Below are positions 61,487-64,000 of a DNA stretch of 64,000 bases, piece by piece. Numbering within the stretch: position 1 is the stretch's first letter; each line of letters starts with the position of its first letter. The stretch spans positions 186,001-250,000 of the forward strand of contig JAXHMM010000003.1 of assembly GCA_034521445.1 (NCBI GenBank). The letters are read 5' to 3'. A program made the position numbers and the translations under genes. A model generated the notes under the pieces. The model did no database searches. It was not told the DNA's origin and saw only the letters and a program-made list of their open reading frames with translations. The stretch is from Balneolaceae bacterium (GTDB lineage: Bacteria; Bacteroidota; Rhodothermia; Balneolales; Balneolaceae).

Positions 61487-62748
61487 GAAGAGCCGCCCAC
61501 GGTCTGAACGATCTGCTCAAAGGAGCGCGGCTCCTCTTCACTGGCCTTCATGTCGCGCAGGGTGTAGCGCTCCTGCTCCAGCTCGTGGTCGCCCACAATG
61601 ATGGACCAGCGCGCGTTCTCGCGGTCGGCGTCCTTCATCTGCGCCTTCACCGAACGCCCGATGTAGTCCATGGTGGCCGAGATGCCCTCGGCGCGCAGGC
61701 TGGGAAGGTGACGCAGCGCCCAGCGCCGGGCCTCCCCGCCAATGGTAATGATGTACACGTCCACCCCATCCTCCCCGGCCAGGCTGATCTGCTGCTCCTC
61801 AAGGGCGATGAGCAGGCGCTCCATGCCCGCCGCGAAGCCCACGGCCGGCGTGGGCTGCCCGCCCACCTCCTCCACCAGCAGGTCGTAGCGCCCCCCTCCC
61901 CCGAGCGCGTCCTGCGAGCCCAGGTCGGGGCTGGTCACCTCGAAGGCCGTGCGGGTATAGTAATCGAGTCCCCTGACCAGGTAGGGATCCTCCGTATAGG
62001 CAATGTCCAGCGCGTCCAGTCCCTCTTTCACCTCGGCGTAGTGCGCGGCCGTCTCCTCGCCCAGGAAATCGGTAATGACCGGTGCGTCTTCCAGAAAAGG
62101 CTGGTCTTCCTCTTCCTTGGAGTCGAGAATGCGCATGGGATTCTTCTCGAAACGTTCGCGTGAGATTTCGCTGAGCTCGTCGAGGTGCGGCCGGAAGTAG
62201 TCGCGGAGCGCCTCGCGGTAGGCGTCGCGGCTGTCGGGGTCGCCCACCGAATTGATCCTGAGGGTAGTGTTGTCAATGCCCACCCGCTCGTAGATAGAGA
62301 GCATGAGGGCGATGATGTCTACGTCCGCCGCAGGGTCGTCCGCCCCCAGGATCTCGGCGCCGAACTGGTGAAACTGGCGCTGGCGGCCTTTCTGGGGACT
62401 CTCCGCGCGGAACATGGGTCCAATGTAGTATAAATTCTGCGTGCCGCCGCGCTGCTCCAGGTGGTGCTGCACGAAGGCGCGGACCACGGGCGCCGTGCAC
62501 TCCGGACGCAGCACGTAGCGGTCGTCCCCCCGCTCGAAGGCGAACATCTCCTTGGAGACGATGTCGGTGAGCTGGCCCACCCCGCGGGCAATCAGTTCGG
62601 TCTGCTCCATCACCGGCGTGCGGATTTCCCTGAAGTTGAAGAGGCGGGCCTGCTCGTGGATGATGCGCTCCAGGGCCTGCCACTCCTCCACCTCGCCCGG
62701 TAGGATGTCGTACATGCCGGCGTGGGTGCTGTATTTGGGTTGGGCCAT
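61483..62748 (-). CDS. hisS: Histidine--tRNA ligase
   Basis: This class II synthetase charges tRNA-His. The 421-residue protein starts 'MAQPKYSTHAGMYDILPGE', has motif 2 'GPMFRAESPQKGRQRQFHQFG' near residue 112, the His-binding 'VRGLDYYTRTAFEV' near 253 (HisA loop) and motif 3 'GGGRYDLLVEEVGGQPTPAVGFAAGMERL'. The anticodon domain ends the protein. The ATG at 62748 is family-like; a start 48 nt upstream adds non-conserved residues. Its stop overlaps the start of the AsmA-like gene. Confidence 0.96.
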   Translation of the reverse strand: MAQPKYSTHAGMYDILPGEVEEWQALERIIHEQARLFNFREIRTPVMEQTELIARGVGQLTDIVSKEMFAFERGDDRYVLRPECTAPVVRAFVQHHLEQRGGTQNLYYIGPMFRAESPQKGRQRQFHQFGAEILGADDPAADVDIIALMLSIYERVGIDNTTLRINSVGDPDSRDAYREALRDYFRPHLDELSEISRERFEKNPMRILDSKEEEDQPFLEDAPVITDFLGEETAAHYAEVKEGLDALDIAYTEDPYLVRGLDYYTRTAFEVTSPDLGSQDALGGGGRYDLLVEEVGGQPTPAVGFAAGMERLLIALEEQQISLAGEDGVDVYIITIGGEARRWALRHLPSLRAEGISATMDYIGRSVKAQMKDADRENARWSIIVGDHELEQERYTLRDMKASEEEPRSFEQIVQTVGGSS

Positions 62749-62823
62749 AGGGAGATGAAAGCTGGTTGAATATTCGGGATTTCGCTGCGCGCCCAAGATA
62801 ACGGTATGGGCAGAGAATATCTG

Positions 62824-63810
62824 CTACATGCCGGTGAGCACGATCTTGCCGGTATTTTTATCATCGGCCATATAGCGGTGGGCCTCATCAGCCTCGCTCC
62901 AGTCGAACTGCCGGTCCACCACCGGACGCAGCACCTCCTGCTCGAAGAGGTCAAGGGTGTGGTCGGCAAACTCCGAGGTGAGCTTGATCTTGTAGGACTC
63001 CGGGCGGTTGCGCAGGGTGGAGCCCGTCAGCGTGAGCCGCTTGCGGAGGAGGGCGCCCAGGCTGGCCTTCTTGAGCTTGTGTCCCCCCAGAAAGGAGAGA
63101 TACACCAGCCGCCCGTCCATGGCCAGTACCCGCATGTTCTGCTCCCAGTAGGGGGCGCCGATGAAATCGACGACCAGGTTGACGGCGTTTTTGCCAAGCT
63201 CATCCTCGACGGCCTCCGCCCAGTCTGCTTTCCTGTAGTTGAAGGCGTAGTTGGCGCCCAGCTTCAGGGCCGCCTCCAGCTTGCGTTGTTTGCCGGCGGT
63301 GGTGACCACCCGGGCGTTGACCAGGTGGTGGGCCAGCTGGATGGCGGCGGTACCCACCCCGCTGCCGCCGGCATGGATGAGCACGGTCTCCGAGCGGGTC
63401 AGCCCGCCCAGCCAGTTCAGGGCCTGGTAAGCCGTCAGGAAAGTTTCCGGTATGGCGGCCGCCTGCACGAAGGAGAGGCTCTCGGGCAGGGGCATAGCGA
63501 GGCGCTCGTGGATTACGCAGAACTCGGCGTAGCCGCCGCCGGGCAGCAGGCCGAATACGAAATCGCCCGGCTTCAAGCGGGTGACCTGCTCGCCGGTCTC
63601 CTCCACGATGCCGGCCATTTCCAGTCCCAGGATCTCGCTGGCACCCTCCGGCGGGGGATACTTGCCGCCCTTCTGGTGGAGGTCGGCGCGGTTGAGGGCG
63701 GTGGCCTCCACCTTCACCAGGAGCTGGTTGGGACCGGGAGAAGGGCGTTTGGTCTCCCCGATCTTCAGGCGGGCCTTCTTGCCCGGGTTGACTACGTGTA
63801 TGGCCTTCAT
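62824..63810 (-). CDS. NAD(P)H-quinone oxidoreductase, MDR family (PIG3/TP53I3-like)
   Basis: The 328-residue medium-chain dehydrogenase/reductase has the GroES-like half ('LVKVEATALNRADLHQKGGKYPPP', the signature of the PIG3 group) and a Rossmann half with the cofactor loop 'VLIHAGGSGVGTAAIQLA' near residue 143. It lacks the zinc-binding Cys cluster of classical alcohol dehydrogenases. It reduces quinones or enals with NADPH. The ATG is followed by 'KAIHVVNPGKK'. It is divergent to the PIG-L gene. Confidence 0.9.
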   Translation of the reverse strand: MKAIHVVNPGKKARLKIGETKRPSPGPNQLLVKVEATALNRADLHQKGGKYPPPEGASEILGLEMAGIVEETGEQVTRLKPGDFVFGLLPGGGYAEFCVIHERLAMPLPESLSFVQAAAIPETFLTAYQALNWLGGLTRSETVLIHAGGSGVGTAAIQLAHHLVNARVVTTAGKQRKLEAALKLGANYAFNYRKADWAEAVEDELGKNAVNLVVDFIGAPYWEQNMRVLAMDGRLVYLSFLGGHKLKKASLGALLRKRLTLTGSTLRNRPESYKIKLTSEFADHTLDLFEQEVLRPVVDRQFDWSEADEAHRYMADDKNTGKIVLTGM

Positions 63811-63902
63811 GGAGAGATAAATTTTTATTATCCGGGGGGAATCCCCTAATTTGGCACCATCCGAATATAAGAATTCTTATCGACGCCGGAAGAAACCGCC
63901 CT

Positions 63903-64000
63903 ATGGACCGCATAGAGAAAGTACTGATCCTCGCTCCCCACACCGACGACGCCGAACTGGGCTGCGGGGGCACTATGGCGCGCTTTCTGGAGCAGGGCAT
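63903..64000 (+). CDS. PIG-L/LmbE family deacetylase, N-terminal fragment (3' end outside window)
   Basis: Only the first 32 codons are present. They read 'MDRIEKVLILAPHTDDAELG' followed by 'CGGTMARFLEQG'. The pattern PHxDDxExGCGGT is the metal-binding signature of PIG-L deacetylases, which remove acetyl groups from N-acetylglucosamine-containing lipids, bacillithiol or mycothiol precursors. The substrate cannot be inferred. The frame is open to the right edge. Confidence 0.8.
   Translation, partial: MDRIEKVLILAPHTDDAELGCGGTMARFLEQG

Overview
The window is GC-rich chromosomal DNA densely packed with housekeeping genes. I see no rRNA, prophage, insertion sequence or CRISPR array. The gene set points to the Bacteroidota-Balneolota-Rhodothermota side of the tree, most likely a halophilic or marine Balneolota-like bacterium. 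The reasons are the DUF2851 and DUF3078 proteins, FadL/OmpP1 porin, PIN-PhoH fusion, FlgD-like C-terminal sorting-type domain ('[13 protein letters not shown]'), frequent lack of Shine-Dalgarno sites, candidate TAnnTTTG -7 promoter boxes, two Na+/H+ antiporters and a K+-dependent membrane pyrophosphatase. This assignment is inference from gene content.

Layout. 0-11 kb (+): end of a membrane protein, a small membrane protein, hflX, a CBS protein, a 993-aa TPR protein, aroA, hsp20-dnaK and tsaD. 11-12.2 kb: a Fic-family AMPylase-like protein behind a striking array of operator-like half-sites. 12.3-19.3 kb (-): rnhA-pyrF, the iron operon feoA-feoA-feoB plus a small Cys-rich membrane protein, then fadL with an SGNH lipoprotein. 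19.6-28 kb: a methyltransferase, an unknown acidic protein with a regulated-looking upstream region, hppA, the block tRNA-Gln/prs/rplY/pth, a DUF2851 protein and a PyrR-like phosphoribosyltransferase. 28-29 kb: a DUF3078 protein.

29.2-34.05 kb holds four recognisable genes (ALDH7-type aldehyde dehydrogenase, SpoU-type RNA methyltransferase, PIN-PhoH ATPase, murI), each broken by several 1-2 nt indels. There are at least 13 events in 4.6 kb, many in homopolymers, while flanking ORFs of up to 1,887 codons are intact. I read this as a patch of poor consensus sequence rather than real gene decay.

34-40 kb: a giant secreted protein of six lamin-tail modules alternating with Ig-like modules. 40-51.6 kb: asd, glyS, an SdpR-SdpI-hydrolase operon with an operator, sodC, a VOC protein with an inverted repeat, an ABC-F ATPase ending in an 8-bp tandem repeat, a CNNM-type protein and aspartate kinase. 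51.6-64 kb: an atypical NRAMP transporter, a fused 5-oxoprolinase, a CPA1 antiporter, nhaA (with a terminator-like hairpin in its leader), an AsmA-like protein, hisS, a quinone oxidoreductase and the start of a PIG-L deacetylase.

Common threads are ion and metal homeostasis (Feo, NRAMP, CNNM, NhaA, CPA1, HppA), amino-acid and nucleotide synthesis (aroA, asd, aspartate kinase, pyrF, prs) and translation and quality control. I did not find an obvious new multi-gene defence or biosynthetic system. The best leads are regulatory: the Fic operator array, the twin TTGTG-N7-CACAA sites, the nhaA leader, and the SdpR/SdpI/hydrolase operon.
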